Positions 9,010 to 20,809 of a stretch of DNA of 64,000 nucleotides are shown piece after piece. The position numbers were made by a program, and so were the translations under genes. Source of the DNA: Welwitschia mirabilis (lineage: Eukaryota; Gnetophyta; Gnetopsida; Welwitschiales); contig JBOZIK010000001.1 of the NCBI GenBank assembly GCA_051453625.1, forward strand, positions 190,382,171-190,446,170, written 5' to 3'. The notes below the pieces were generated by a model. That model had not been told where the DNA came from, searched no databases, and saw only the letters and a program-made list of their open reading frames with translations. How positions within the stretch are numbered: position 1 is the stretch's first letter; each line of letters opens with the position of its first letter.

Positions 9010-10604
9010 GGCCCTAAATTATTTAGTTTATTCATTATTTTACTGATCCAAGTTATTACTTAACTATTTGTAAAAACTTTATCATATTTTTGTTATGAAT
9101 TAAAGTTCTAGAATAGACGAATAGAATAAAAACATTATAGCTCATGAATTAGTAGGTATAAATTAGTGAAATATTTTTTGTAAGTTTAAAATTGTGTTAT
9201 GAATGTAAAAACGTTAAAATAGTAATTTTCCAGATGGATAATTATTTTTAAAAATTTATTTGTTAAAATACATTATAAAATAAATACAGAAAATATTAAG
9301 AAAGTGATTTACATTTCTGTATCTATTTGTTATAACATCTACAAACATAAGCATTCTAAGTTGTAGTAAATTAAATAAGATTTCCAAAACATCTTGATTC
9401 ATTTAAAAACTCAAAGTATTTTAAAAGTTATAATCATTTTAGTGTAGTGCAGTAGAACTATAATTTTAGAAAATTTGATAGTCTTTAATCTTAAATGATA
9501 ATCCTAGGAATAATATTTTTAGAATCCCAAAATAGTTTAAGTTAAATTCTGAGGATCCTATTATGTGTCTAATTTCTAAAAAGCTACTATATTTTTTTAT
9601 TTGCTTTATGATTAATTAATTATTAAATTTTAACTATAATGCCTTCTTAGAGCTCAAAAATGTTATAATTAATGTTTTAAATTATAAAAAATTATTACAT
9701 AACTTTTTATAGGAAATTTAAGGATATGAGATATGTTTTTATTAGTAAATTTTAGTTAAATTACCTATAAATAGTATTTTGTTTGTAGAAATAACTCTTT
9801 TACCTTTTTTCTTTATCTTACTTTGAATATGTATGCGTGGAAGAGTTTTCACCTTAGTAGTTTAAGTAATATAAATAGCTTCTAGCTTATAACTTTTTTT
9901 AATTAACTTACAATATAGCCATATGAATCTTTGATAAAAATTTATATCTTAACAACTATTCTTGAGCTATACTTTCTTTTTTTTAACCTTCTTTGCACTG
10001 ATCCATGGAGATTGTTATATGAGCATGGAAGAATGTTTCTAGGATTAACATAAGTCTAAGTATGTTTTAGTTTCTTTAAGTACATTACTAAGATGTGATA
10101 CATTTTGATTATTATTTAAAAAAATATTTTCTTTATTTAGATAGGAAAAAAATAATATTTCCTTTATCTAGATTTTCATTATTATATTCTTGAATATAGA
10201 GATGTTCTTGTATGCTTGTTTTCTTTTTATGGTTGTTTCTATAAAATAAACCTAATGATGATTAGAATTATTATAACTAGGTAAATAATCCATTAAATAT
10301 CCACATCAGTTAGAACTGTATGCATGCATTTGTGCAGTATATTCATCGAATAAGACTAAATCAAGATAATTCTAATAATGTTCATTCCCACACTTGGATT
10401 TCATCACCAAGGTGGGTTGCATTGCATGTTTTTCTATAATACCCTTCTAGAAGGGGATTTGATCACCACTCTCCTGCCCTACCCATGTATGAATTTACTC
10501 CGACTTAATATCTTGAGCCCTTGGCATCAGTGGATAATGTTGCACCATTCGAAGATGCTTCAAGGAAGCAGGGGTCATTTGTAAGCATGCATCCACCTCA
10601 CGTA
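9010..10604 (+). repeat. Fragment of the large LTR family (third copy)
   Basis: Homologous along its length to about 44,690-46,258 and 48,690-50,296, sharing for example CTCAAAGTATTTT, CTTCTTAGAGC and TTTCATCACCAAGGTGGG. It stops at CTCACGTA (10,597-10,604), exactly where the right hAT copy begins. In the copy at 50 kb the same CTCACGTA runs on into TTGCCTG, so this fragment was broken by the hAT insertion. Its left edge abuts the plastid insert. Confidence 0.85.
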
Positions 10605-11077
10605 CAATGATTAAAATGTCACGACATGTTGCCAAAAAAGGGTGACATGTCGCCCTTTTTTCAAATTAAAAATGTCTTTAAGTCGGCCAACATTTTCAGC
10701 CGACATTTTGAAAAAGTCAGCGACATTTTTGACATTTTCGACTTTTTGCCACCATGTTGCCGACTTTTTTCAAAATGTCTCGCACAGGTACCGTTAAAAC
10801 TGTTTTTTGGCCAAAAAAAAACATTTTCTACGCAACAGACAAGTGAACTGCGAGTAAAATTGAGGGGGAAATCACAATTTTCTTATGCAAAATCCATTTT
10901 TGCTAGTAGAGCATTGATTGTTGCACATCTTATTAACTTAATAAGCTTTGCATTTTTTTGAGAAAAACCATTACCAACATTTTGTGCCGACATATTGCCG
11001 ACACAATGGCGACATGTCTCCCCAACACGACTTTTTGAGCTTGCCGACATTTTAATTTACCGACATTTTACTCATTG
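10605..11077 (+). mobile_element. Right hAT-type copy, complete, non-autonomous
   Basis: 473 bp with terminal inverted repeats CAATGATTAAAATGTC and CAATGAGTAAAATGTC (15 of 16 match). At least eight GACATTTT words occur in both orientations near the ends. A 28-bp near-perfect palindrome lies at about 10,633-10,660, with A6-G3 and C3-T6 arms around GACATGTC. It codes for nothing. The left flank is CTCACGTA; the right flank is GTTAGAGC, which matches the outer left end of the composite and not its own left flank. Confidence 0.82.
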
Positions 11078-11085
11078 GTTAGAGC
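11078..11085 (+). other. Right target-site duplication of the composite hAT-type element
   Basis: GTTAGAGC, identical to 8,035-8,042. Beyond it the interrupted Copia frame resumes. Confidence 0.88.
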
Positions 11086-14000
11086 ATTAATGACATTTTG
11101 CTTGGTGGAAATGATCTGCACATCAGCTAAGCCATCCTTTGACAGCTTTGCTGAAACGAAAGTACACATCGATGTGTTTTATCCTTCCATATAAAGTTGA
11201 ATTTCTTCCAAAATGTATGTCAATTTGGCTATTACAAGACACTTAGTACTTGTTCTGCTTCAAACCAAAAGAAGTAAAAAAGTTGGATAACCAAATAATC
11301 TCCTTACATGCTTTTGTAAGAGCTACATATTCAACTTTTGTGGTAAACAATTTTACAAAAGGTTGAAAGTTGAAACCTTGATAATAAACTAATTGCACCT
11401 CCACATAAAGAAGATATATGCCCTATAGTGGAGGATGTGGTGTTTGAATCTCCTACAAAATATGCATCCACAAAACCATGGATGTCAAATTCGCCTTCAC
11501 CAAAACACAAACAAGCCATGTGTTTATCCTTCAAATATCTGAGTATCCATTTTATGGCAAACTAATTCCACCCAGAACTAGTCATGTACCAACTACCAAC
11601 TCCAATTATATATGTCATGTCTAGAGGAGTACATATCATATCATACACAAGTGAGCCTACTACAGAAGTGTATGGGATTGACTCCGCCCTTGCATGTTCT
11701 TTCTGGCACTAGGACAATCTTTTCCAGATAAGTGGAAATAGGAGCTGATGAAGTATTTTCAGGATTGACATCTTATACACTACATTGTTGCAGAGGCTCG
11801 CTATTGTACTCACCTTGGCTTAACCACACCCTTTTTTGTCTCCTATGTTTGTAGATCCTCATTGCCAAAATTTGCTCTGCTTGCCCCATCTCTTTTGTAG
11901 CAAAACATTTACTTCAAGTATCTAATTTTTAGCCTTGTCATTTCTTGCAATCAACATGTCATCAATGTGCAACCAGGTAACGGATCTATTTGTACCATTT
12001 CCACAAAAGTAAATGCAATGCTCTAGCTAGTTTCTATGATATATGTACTCTTTCATGAAGGCATTAAATTTCATGTGCCATTGTGTTGGGGCCTGTCTTA
12101 AGTATAAAGGCTTCTCTTCAACCAAGAAACAAGATGAGACTGTTGCTAGTTCATATAGCCTTCTGGTTGATACATGTAAATCTTCTAATCTAGATTACCA
12201 TGGAGGAATTTTGTCTTAATATCATCTTGCTCCAATTCAAATTCCAAGCAAGCAAAAAGAGACAAAACCAACCTAATTGAAGATGTTACACAATAGAAGA
12301 GAAGATTTCAGTAAAATCAATACTTAGCATTTGTGCAAAGCACTTTACCACCACTCTAGCTTTGGACTCTTCTCTCCATTGTCCTTTTTTTAATTTCTAC
12401 AAATCCACTTGATATGAAGAGCTTTATGTCCCTTTGGTAACACTGCCAATTTCCACATTTTGTTCTCTTCTAGGATATTTCATCCTTCCCTCATGAATGC
12501 CTTCCAGCTGATAGCTTCTACACAAGAGTGTTTCCTTTAGTGTCTCTGGTTGTCCATCATTAATAAAAAGGACATTATGTAAAGATGGAGAATACCTATT
12601 AGGAGGATGTGACAACTTGGTGGGATGTCTTATGCAATGAAACGTGATAGTAGGTTGTTCTTGTTCCTCCTTATAGTCATCATCAGAAGGGGTATCATCA
12701 CCTTCCAGGCTTGTGACTTTAATCATAGTAACATGTTCTTACTGTTACTCCATATTCATTTCATCTTTTACCTTGTAGAACTGATATGAGCAGCCAGAAT
12801 CAAAAGCAGCTTGATGCTGATCTTGAGAACCATAGGACATTGTGTTTCACCTGAAGTTGAGATCTTAAGAACTTAAAGGACACTTGGCTTTGGGATCCCA
12901 TCGTCTATAATGAAAAACACCCTTCTTATAGCCAACAATGATACATTGTTAGGCCTTGTCTTACATGTTAGTTCTGTTATCCTTTTGAATGTGCATGAAG
13001 GCTTCACATCCAAACACCTTCAAATGTCTATAAGAAACAATATTACCACTCCACAACATTTTTGGAACCCTATTATGCAACACAGGATATGGAGATTTCT
13101 TAATAGAGTAAGTTGCGGTCATGATTGCTGCAACTCAAAATGTCTTGGCAAAATGCACCTTTGCTACCATTGACTTGACATGATGTAATAATGCTTAATT
13201 GCACTTTTTCACAACCCCATTTCTTGTGGTGTACCTGAAGGACTCTGTATGTGACAAATTGATTTTTCCCTATAAAACTTATCAAAGGCCTTGGAGGTAG
13301 TTCAACTCTAGTATTAGAAAACAAACACTATATCCTCACACATGTTTTTGAGTTTCTACCTTGACAACAAATGATTTAAATACAAGGACTTCATCTTGGT
13401 ATTTGATGATCTATAACTACACCTCACGAGTAGAATCATCAATAAGATTAATAAGATGCAATGAATCACCAATAGAAGCAAGGAACAAAGGACCACACAT
13501 AGAAATTGGAATAAACCAATTTTAATTCATTTCTCTTCCTTGATTCTAAACCTAAATGAAATATAATTCTAGACTTTTACCAATTTAACAATCTTTGCAA
13601 AATTCTATGTAATTATGAGCAAGTATAGGAATTAAAGATTTAGATTGGAGTACCTTTGCTTTTATAACGACAATAACCATACCACAAGTATCAATCTCCA
13701 GCATACTAACCTCCTTTTTTCCTTGTAACAACGTCATAGTTCCTTGTTGATCTTCCATTGTCCTAATCCTAAATCATGATAATGGGGTCACTGAAATTAT
13801 TTTCTTGGTGATCTCTGAAACCATGTCTAACATTGTTCACCTTGATCTTGAACATGCCTAGTTGCTGCAAAACATTGCTTCCAATGGCAACCACTTTCAA
13901 AGATATTTTATGTGTATCATAGTGTACTCCAAAAAAAGCATTATATGTTGCAAACTCAAAGTGATTTGGAGAGACATGTTAAAAACACATGTATTCATCA

Positions 14001-14340
14001 ACCAAACATCCTCACCCTGCTTTTTGACTACAATGCACATGATTTAGTTAAGATGACTTTGTCCCTCCTCCTCTTCTAGCTTCATTCAACTAGGTAGTAG
14101 ATGAATTTTCTTTCCCTTTTTTGGTCATGTTCTCCTCTCTGTTCTTCCAAGCATAACTGCACTCTTTTTCATGGCCCTTTTTCCTACAGAATTGGTATTC
14201 GGTAGACTTGCCATGTGAATCTCCTTTTCTCTTGCATCTCCCCTTCTTTCGTGAGTTCTCTTGTTTCTAACTTTGTTTTCGAGGACAAAGGTGTTTATAC
14301 ATGACTGCATATTTGACAATCTCTGCTTTGTGTCCTACAG
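11086..14340 (-). pseudogene. Copia gag-pol polyprotein remnant
   Basis: In Copia order, from high to low coordinate: a degraded CCHC knuckle (FCRKKGHEKEC, about 14,160-14,200); a degraded protease site near 13,990 where the expected Asp-Ser-Gly reads as Asn-Thr-Cys; integrase C-terminal parts (HLKVFGCEAFMHI, about 12,980-13,020); the linker with HPPNRYSPS (12,424-12,726); RT with the catalytic motif HIDDMLIA (11,952-11,969); PYTSVVGSLVY (about 11,665); and RNase H with GFVDAYFVGD and GGAIS (11,331-11,534). Many stops and frameshifts break it. The last codons continue left of the nested element as ALTKTVMISSM. This order (integrase before RT) defines Copia. It is not functional. Confidence 0.88.
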
Positions 14341-15064
14341 GGTGGGTGGAAACTATATTGTAAAATGAAACAGGTAGTGGTGCTTATGGATTTAGTAATA
14401 AACATCAGTATTTGTACCTAAGCTCTTGGTAGCGAGTTCAAAATTGTTTAACACTTAGCTGCTTTGGAATAGAAACCTTCCAAATTTTATGTATTTCACC
14501 ATCATCTCATGCAGCTGATTTTTGAGCAAGAACACATGCATCAATTTTGTGTTGAAAACCCTCTAATAAATATGAAATTGATTGAAGTCAGAGAGTTTGT
14601 CAAATGCGTTTGTCAAACTTGTTCAAAGAGCTGTAGGATTTATCTCATTTCTCATGGACTCTTGAATTCTGTTGCAATGACGTAGTTTTTAACTTTGTCT
14701 TAATCTATATTTCATCTTTCATTATTGGGAGCTTTTAACTTGAGCTTTAGCATTAGTCTTTTTGCACTAGAACATCTTTTGTCAAAACCTTCGAATGTTC
14801 CAGTTCTTTCCAACAGGCTTGCCACTCGTCTGGAATCTCTTCATTCTGAGAAATCTCAATGGGGGAAAAGGCATACAAACATCAGAAAACAGTTGTATGG
14901 TGTTGCCCTCTTTGACACTGCTTTGTTATATTCATTGCATTCTATATATTGTCTCTGTTATGTTTGCTATGCTTAGTCACTCAACTCCACTCTGCTTATG
15001 TTTCTCTGCTTGGCTACACCCAAGCGGGTCCAACCACCACATAACCTAAACCACTGTGAAGCTT

Positions 15065-15190
15065 TGTTACTAGTTGTTCCAAAAGGATGAAATGAGAGGG
15101 AAAGCAACAACACAAATGAATGAGGAACACAAAGATCTAACATGGGTTAGATATTTTCTACCTTATGTCCATAGGAACAGTGCATAGCTT
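15065..15190 (-). repeat. Copia LTR end, probable 5' LTR remnant
   Basis: Shares AGCAACAACACAAA, GAGGAACACAAAG and CTTATGTCCAT with the 6.6-kb block in the same orientation. It lies just upstream of the gag end of the minus-strand Copia. Confidence 0.5.
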
Positions 15191-15199
15191 TTACCCCTT

Positions 15200-15679
15200 C
15201 CCTTGGTCCCATTTGTGTGGTTTACTCCTTAGTGGCATCATCCCTTGTTCGCCAAACTCTTGAGCCGTCTACGTCCACTTTACTGCCTATCACTCCTCAC
15301 ATCTTTGAATGGATAGGAGATTTCTTATGCCCAGCAATATTTATCCCAAATGATGGTTGTTCATAAGGCAGGATAAGCTTCATGACCTATGTGAGATGGA
15401 AGGGGAGGTTTCTCCTGGTTTTTTGGATTGGAAGAGCTGGATGCCTATTTCAAGGGTAGTTGAGTAGTTCTTCCTTTTTTTTCCCATTACAGCTCCGAGC
15501 TAGCCCGGAATGGTAGCTTTTCCTTTGTATGTGATCACATATGTGAGTTGGCGGGTCCTATCTATAATGGTTTCACCAACTTGACATTTGAGGCTAAGGA
15601 CTAACATTGTTATGCTTGCCACCTAGAGGTTGTGGTGTAACACCTTTTTGGTGAGATTTACATCTTAAAAGTATCTTAT

Positions 15680-15680
<1 letters not shown>
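15200..15680. other. No recognisable gene
   Basis: Short frames only. Possibly the continuation of the Copia LTR region, but no boundary could be set. Confidence 0.4.

Positions 15681-15765
<85 letters not shown>
15681..15765 (+). repeat. CT dinucleotide microsatellite
   Basis: Two long (CT)n runs, 15,681-15,717 and 15,721-15,765, separated by GTG. A polymorphic length is likely. Confidence 0.97.
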
Positions 15766-15768
<3 letters not shown>

Positions 15769-15769
15769 C

Positions 15770-18290
15770 ACATTTTATCCCCACTCTTTTTTACCATGGA
15801 TTGCCTATTTCATTCTGATGCTACCTATCTTTTTGTAGGGAGTGGATAACCACCTTCACAATGTGTAGAAGTGGCAAACAAGCATTGAGAAAAGGTGCTT
15901 ATCTAGAGCATGTTAATCCAACATTATTTCACGCTATTGTGAGGCTTCCATTTTGAACTTTACCTTTGCTTTCTGAACACCAACATTGACTAGTTTAAAC
16001 AATTTGCGTAGGACCATGAGGATTTCAAAAACCTCCCCACTGATTTGTCCTGCAGCCGAGAATTTTTTTGGAAACGAGGAAGAGGACAATAGCACTCTTG
16101 GTTTTGGTGGTATTTCGGGATCCAATGAGACAGTCTTCTCTCACTCATTCCCTAGGGGTGATGTACTTGGGGCATGTGCAGGGTCCTTTCTTCCCTCTTG
16201 TTTTGTCTTTTGTTGTCATGGTTATATATTGAATAGTTTTTTCAGAGGCTATAATAGCATATGCGATGATTCTTAAACCAGGAAAAACCCGAATAAAGTA
16301 CCAAGAAAATTACCATTATGTCTTTGCTGCAAAGGATTCCTCCATTATGTTCTCTTGGATTTGCACAAATTAAGTGGAAATGAGAGTTCAGAAATCCTCG
16401 TTTCATTTCTTATCTGCTCTTTGATGTAGAGCCCACCCCAAAGTCAGTCTTTTTTGAAAAGCAGAATCCAGTTTCTAATGGTAATGTGATATTGTGGCGC
16501 ATGCTTAAGTTTGGCAGTCACAAGATTGACCCCAAAACTTGTCTCGGCAAGTATTCTTCGCCAGACTTGAGTTTGCAAAGTTCAGAACTTGTTGAATTTG
16601 TTCAAACTTGCAATGACACTCGAGAACAATGGTGATATTGATGAACCTATGATTTCACTAGTTTATGAGGCATTTTGAACTAGCTTTAGAAGCTATTTTG
16701 AAGTTGTTACCCATTCAACATTAGTTAAGTGTATATGTGTTGGTCTGAATACCTGATCTCAATATCTCATGTCCTTTGTATTTCACAAAGGGTGGCACTC
16801 TTGGTGTAATTGAAAGAGATATGAATCCTAGAGGTATTCTTCATGTTTTTAAAGTTTTATTTCTGAGGAACGTCTAGTCAATATTAAACAAAGAAGAATA
16901 AGAAAGCTTTCAAATATCGACATTTTGACGACTCTTGTAAATTAATAAATGGCTTTTTGTGAGAACACGGGCTTTAGGCAAGCAGAACAAACAAGAAAGT
17001 AAAGGGACCCTGCAAGAACCACTCAGAGTTATGTCAATTTAGGGGGCTTTGCATACTTTTCCCTTATCAGGCTTTCCCAGCATGAAGAGACTAGATTTCC
17101 CTTATTGTAAAAATTCTCCATCTTGACTCCTCCTCATTGCTTGTTCCATGTAATAGGCTCCCTCAGTTACCATAGCTGGTTAGTCATGCACCAAAACCAA
17201 ATGCTTTACTCTTTCAGTTTCGTGAGACCATTGATATCCTTTGATTTTGCAAGAAAGAGTTCCATATCCAAACATTAGGTTTTGCCATTTGTACTTTATG
17301 GCCCTCTTTGAACAATCTCCATTATTTCATCGGCATCCATTGGCCTATACGCTTTGAGTAGTTTCCCTTTTCTTCTGGGTTTCCTTAAAATAGGGGAAGG
17401 GTTCTTTGCATGAGCATGAGTATCTTACTCATCCTTTGTAGCATGTCTCCTCTGCTTTTTTGTGCGTTCCTTCCTGTCCTACAGGGGTTTTTGCAAGTTG
17501 CCCTGGGGGAAGATTGAAACATCTACGACTTTCCTCGAGGATGGCCCAGGATCTGGGATAGCAATGCTAGTTGAGAAATTCTCCAGCAGGTCATGAAATC
17601 TAGTCATTTACTCTAGTCAAAGTTAGAAAGAAGGGTTTGTGATAAACCCTTTTATCTGAAACAGTGCTGTAGATGAACTCTTCCTTAGAGAGTCTGCCCT
17701 ATAAAAGAGCAGACCAGTCTTCCGCACATGCTGAGGGGCATACTTATGGCTTAAAGTGAATATCCTACAAAAGGTTTCTTTTACATCTAGTGTAATGTAC
17801 TTCCGTATGGCTGCAACTCCTTCACCTCACTTCCCGTTTCATTAATACTTGTAACACTTGTCCTTCGTTTGTTTGGACATTATTTTTATTTCGCCAAAAG
17901 TCTATTTACCTGGTTAGTTTTGAGCACCTTGCCACTTCTGATCTTTTATTCTTTGCAAAGGCCAGAATCACTGACTAATGTGCTCTCCATGATTTCTACC
18001 ACCATCCTTTCGAGGTGCATTTTTCTTTCCAGCCCAATTGTTACAAAGAATTCATCTTGTGATGGGGATGTTAGGACCTTGAAGCATAAGAATCTTTGAT
18101 CCTATCTGTTTCTTCTAAAAATCTTACAGTGCATGCCACCTTGTATTCCTGAGTGGCTTGAAGGTTACCTCTGCCTCTCATTCCTTTGTTTTGGGGCTGC
18201 TGATACTCTGCTTTCAGAGCAGGGGTAATTTGGAGAATGTCAATGGGAGTTGGAGCTTTGCCCTGAGAACTGTTATAAAAATGAATGTGT
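15770..18290. other. Decayed sequence, no confident gene
   Basis: Both strands carry frames of up to 96 codons (for example 15,986-16,276 plus, 15,934-16,125 minus) but none shows a motif I recognise. On the minus strand around 17,230-17,580 short protein-like pieces suggest an old element gag, too broken to classify. Confidence 0.35.
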
Positions 18291-18314
18291 CATAAAATGA
18301 GCTGAAGAAAATCA

Positions 18315-18420
18315 AACAGAAATGAAAAGCGCACAAAGGATTTAAGAAGGTTGGGCCCTTTTCTAGTCTACGTCCTTAGGAAAGCAGTGTCGAGCTCTTA
18401 TTGGCAGCCAGAAGCTTCAG
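18315..18420 (+). repeat. Copia LTR-like scrap
   Basis: Contains GCACAAAGGATTTAAGAAGG followed by TAGTCTACGTCCTTAGG, the same layout as the LTR ends at 6.6 and 15.1 kb. No partner repeat or boundaries were found. Confidence 0.4.
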
Positions 18421-18619
18421 AGGATACAAATAATCATGAAGCATAGTACACTTCCCACTCGCTTGCTTGAGGGTGTATATATAAGAAAGGCGTATAGTGT
18501 AGAAGTGAAACCCCAAATACATCTTACCCATCATGTTCCCTTTTATGTTACAATTTATTTAATATTGACATCAAGTGATTTTATAATCCAATCCACCTTT
18601 TACAACCACATGGGGTCAA

Positions 18620-19760
18620 CATAGGAATATAACAAACAAGGGAATAAAAATAGAACTTGGCTTCACATTCCAAAAGAACAAATTCTTTCCATATGCCTAC
18701 TAGATTTCTCATTCAAATTAGTGATTTCTTTTCATATTCTGTAGTTTGCAGTAATGATCCTTTCATATCACCATGCATTAATGTGATGGTTGGATGAAAG
18801 TACATTCTTTGAAGTTTGAACAGATGCCTAACACTTTGTTTCCTAATGTTATAGAAAATACATTTCATCTATATGCATGCCTCTGTATGAAAGTTGTCAG
18901 CTATCAAAATTTAATTTTTTTTAATTAGCCAAGTGGATCTTTTAACCTTTGGAGTAAATTTAAATTTCCAAATTTTTTCTAATCGTTATTTGTTACTGTA
19001 CTTTTTCTTTGATATTTTACATGGTCTCTGTTTGGCTTTAGAATGATTGAAGCTTTCCTCTCCAGCGAAAGGTGGCACTGACCCCCGTAACATATCCAAA
19101 CTTGCAAAATTACATGCTAAATACCTGATATAGGAAGAATCTTACAGCCTGTGTCCTTACTATAATTCTAGCACCTTATTGCCCATGCTTTTGAAGCTAG
19201 CTGGTTCCTTCTGAAGAAGCTTGATTTGAATCTCTTCCATTTTAATAATGCCACGCTGTTTGACAAATATTTCTCTTCAACTATAATCTTCAAGCATCCC
19301 TAGCTTTGAGGTTAGCTCCGTGTCTTTCTGTTACCTTTCCAAAAATGTGATGAGTTTAACTACTCTAATTTGGCATAGAGGTTTTTGCACAATACTAGCT
19401 TTTATTGGATTCTATTGGGTTTGTAGTATGTATAGAATTCATCTTTTGTTACTAGCCACGAAGTTAGAAGCCTTGAATTGGCTGACTTTTGACTTCTTCT
19501 AGAATCTGCAAAATTACTCTTCGATTCACATTTTTTGGGTTTCAGCAACACACTGAGTTTGACTTTCCGTTCAGTTAGGGACCATGTACAGATCAGATGT
19601 AGGGAATCAAAAAATTCTTAGAAAATGGCTAGGAGAGGGAACACCTGACAGAATCAAAACATTTTTTGTAGTGATTGCTTAATCATGTTGTACTTTTGCA
19701 ACTAGAAAAAGGTTAATTGGTTACCATGATGACAACAATTAAATGAATATTTTTTGTTTT
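18620..19760. other. No recognisable gene
   Basis: AT-rich sequence with short frames only. It may belong to the upstream part or a long intron of the LysM-protein gene, but nothing shows this directly. Confidence 0.4.
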
Positions 19761-19780
19761 GTGCTTGCTTTCCTTGTCCA

Positions 19781-19880
19781 GAAGTGGAAATAAGGCTGCA
19801 TCCCCCAGAGGTGGGAGTCAAGGGTTGTTGGCTGGTGGTGCTGACAACAGCAGGGTCAGTTCTCCAATGCAGCATATAAA
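19781..19880 (+). other. Possible orphan exon
   Basis: A pyrimidine-rich stretch ending CCTTGTCCAG (an acceptor-like site) is followed by an open, GC-richer frame with AASPRGGSQGLLAGGADNS. Composition differs from the surroundings. I recognise no family and see no donor site that decides the end. It could be a stray exon of an unidentified gene or chance. Confidence 0.2.
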
Positions 19881-20166
19881 CTGCTACACAAGAATAGAAA
19901 ACCATATTAGGGATGTGTTACAACTTAACAATAATATATCCATATCATCATTTCATGAATAAGATACAATAACACAAAATAAAATGGTATTATAAACTTT
20001 TCATTTTTATTCTTTTGTTTTTTATTTCTTTAGTATATGTCTTTTGTTAAAATAACATAAGGATTGAGATGTATACCCAAAGGAACCCATGATTTTGTTG
20101 ATATGTGAAGCCAAATATTATTATTTATATTGTAAATGTTATGTTTTAACATTGACCCCTATTTAA

Positions 20167-20297
20167 NNNNNNNNNNNNNNNNNNNNNNNNNNNNNNNNNN
20201 NNNNNNNNNNNNNNNNNNNNNNNNNNNNNNNNNNNNNNNNNNNNNNNNNNNNNNNNNNNNNNNNNNNNNNNNNNNNNNNNNNNNNNNNNNNNNNNNN
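20167..20297. other. Assembly gap, 131 N
   Basis: A sized gap immediately left of a Copia LTR end. Together with the 27.6-kb gap it suggests assembly failure in repeated LTR sequence. Confidence 0.95.
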
Positions 20298-20401
20298 TAG
20301 GGTAACAAGAGCCCGAACCACGTAAATTCTGTGTTGTTTTATATTGTATGCCTGCTGTTCCATTTTTGTTCAAGTACTTTCTTCTTGTTAGTTTTGTAAC
20401 A
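20298..20401 (+). repeat. Copia LTR end
   Basis: About 104 bp, closely similar to 28,097-28,202: TAACAAGAGC, GAACCACGTAAATTCTGTG, TTGTTCAAGTACTTT and the terminal GTTTTGTAACA. Homology stops at the final CA in both copies, so this is the true LTR end. No primer-binding site follows, which favours a 3' LTR or a solo LTR. Confidence 0.7.
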
Positions 20402-20557
20402 GATTTGAGTTTGGGTAAGCTTCTCAAAAATCCTCTATAGGTTGGTGTGTTATATTATGATTATTTTAATATGAGAAGGTTACAGGCTCCTAAATGTACT
20501 TCCCTTCCATATTGGCTTCTGCTAGAACACAGCCTATGGGAAGTGCCTGCTGAGAAT

Positions 20558-20809
20558 NNNNNNNNNNNNNNNNNNNNNNNNNNNNNNNNNNNNNNNNNNN
20601 NNNNNNNNNNNNNNNNNNNNNNNNNNNNNNNNNNNNNNNNNNNNNNNNNNNNNNNNNNNNNNNNNNNNNNNNNNNNNNNNNNNNNNNNNNNNNNNNNNNN
20701 NNNNNNNNNNNNNNNNNNNNNNNNNNNNNNNNNNNNNNNNNNNNNNNNNNNNNNNNNNNNNNNNNNNNNNNNNNNNNNNNNNNNNNNNNNNNNNNNNNNN
20801 NNNNNNNNN
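20558..20809. other. Assembly gap, 252 N
   Basis: Unresolved sequence. It may hold exon sequence of the downstream gene or repeat sequence; there is no evidence either way. Confidence 0.95.

Larger units (their letters stand above)
8043..11077 (+). mobile_element. Composite hAT-type element (macrotransposon) carrying plastid DNA and an LTR piece
   Basis: The outer ends form an inverted repeat: CAATGATTAAAATG on the left and the complement of CAATGAGTAAAATGTC on the right. The five terminal bases CAATG fit the general hAT pattern Y-A-R-N-G. A perfect 8-bp duplication, GTTAGAGC, flanks it. In order it contains a left hAT copy (8,043-8,279, cut by a gap), plastid-derived psbK-psbI-trnS, a 1.6-kb LTR fragment (about 9,010-10,604) and a complete second hAT copy (10,605-11,077). 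No transposase is encoded, so movement needed an outside hAT enzyme. It interrupts the Copia reading frame near the RNase H end, and that frame resumes on the other side. The gap at 8,280-8,379 hides the junction between the left copy and the plastid DNA. Confidence 0.8.
6614..15190 (-). mobile_element. Decayed Copia retrotransposon, minus strand, with nested insertions
   Basis: Polyprotein remnants run from about 14.7 kb (gag) down to 11.09 kb (RNase H end) and resume at 8,034 left of a nested DNA element. LTR remnants are proposed at 6,614-6,735 and 15,065-15,190, which share a ~90-bp block with AACACAAAGA and a ...TATGTCCAT... motif. On the element's strand both end in or near GTAACA. Removing the 3,043-bp nested insertion and a second insertion-like block at 6.8-7.7 kb leaves a size near 4.7-5.5 kb, normal for Copia. 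Full LTR limits, PBS and target duplication were not resolved. Confidence 0.7.

Noticed and set aside
8043-11100. CRISPR-like array because of repeated GACATTTT words
   Set aside because: The words are short, irregularly spaced and in both orientations inside transposon ends, in a plant nuclear context.
15594-15797. Arg/Glu repeat protein on the minus strand
   Set aside because: It is a translation of the CT microsatellite.
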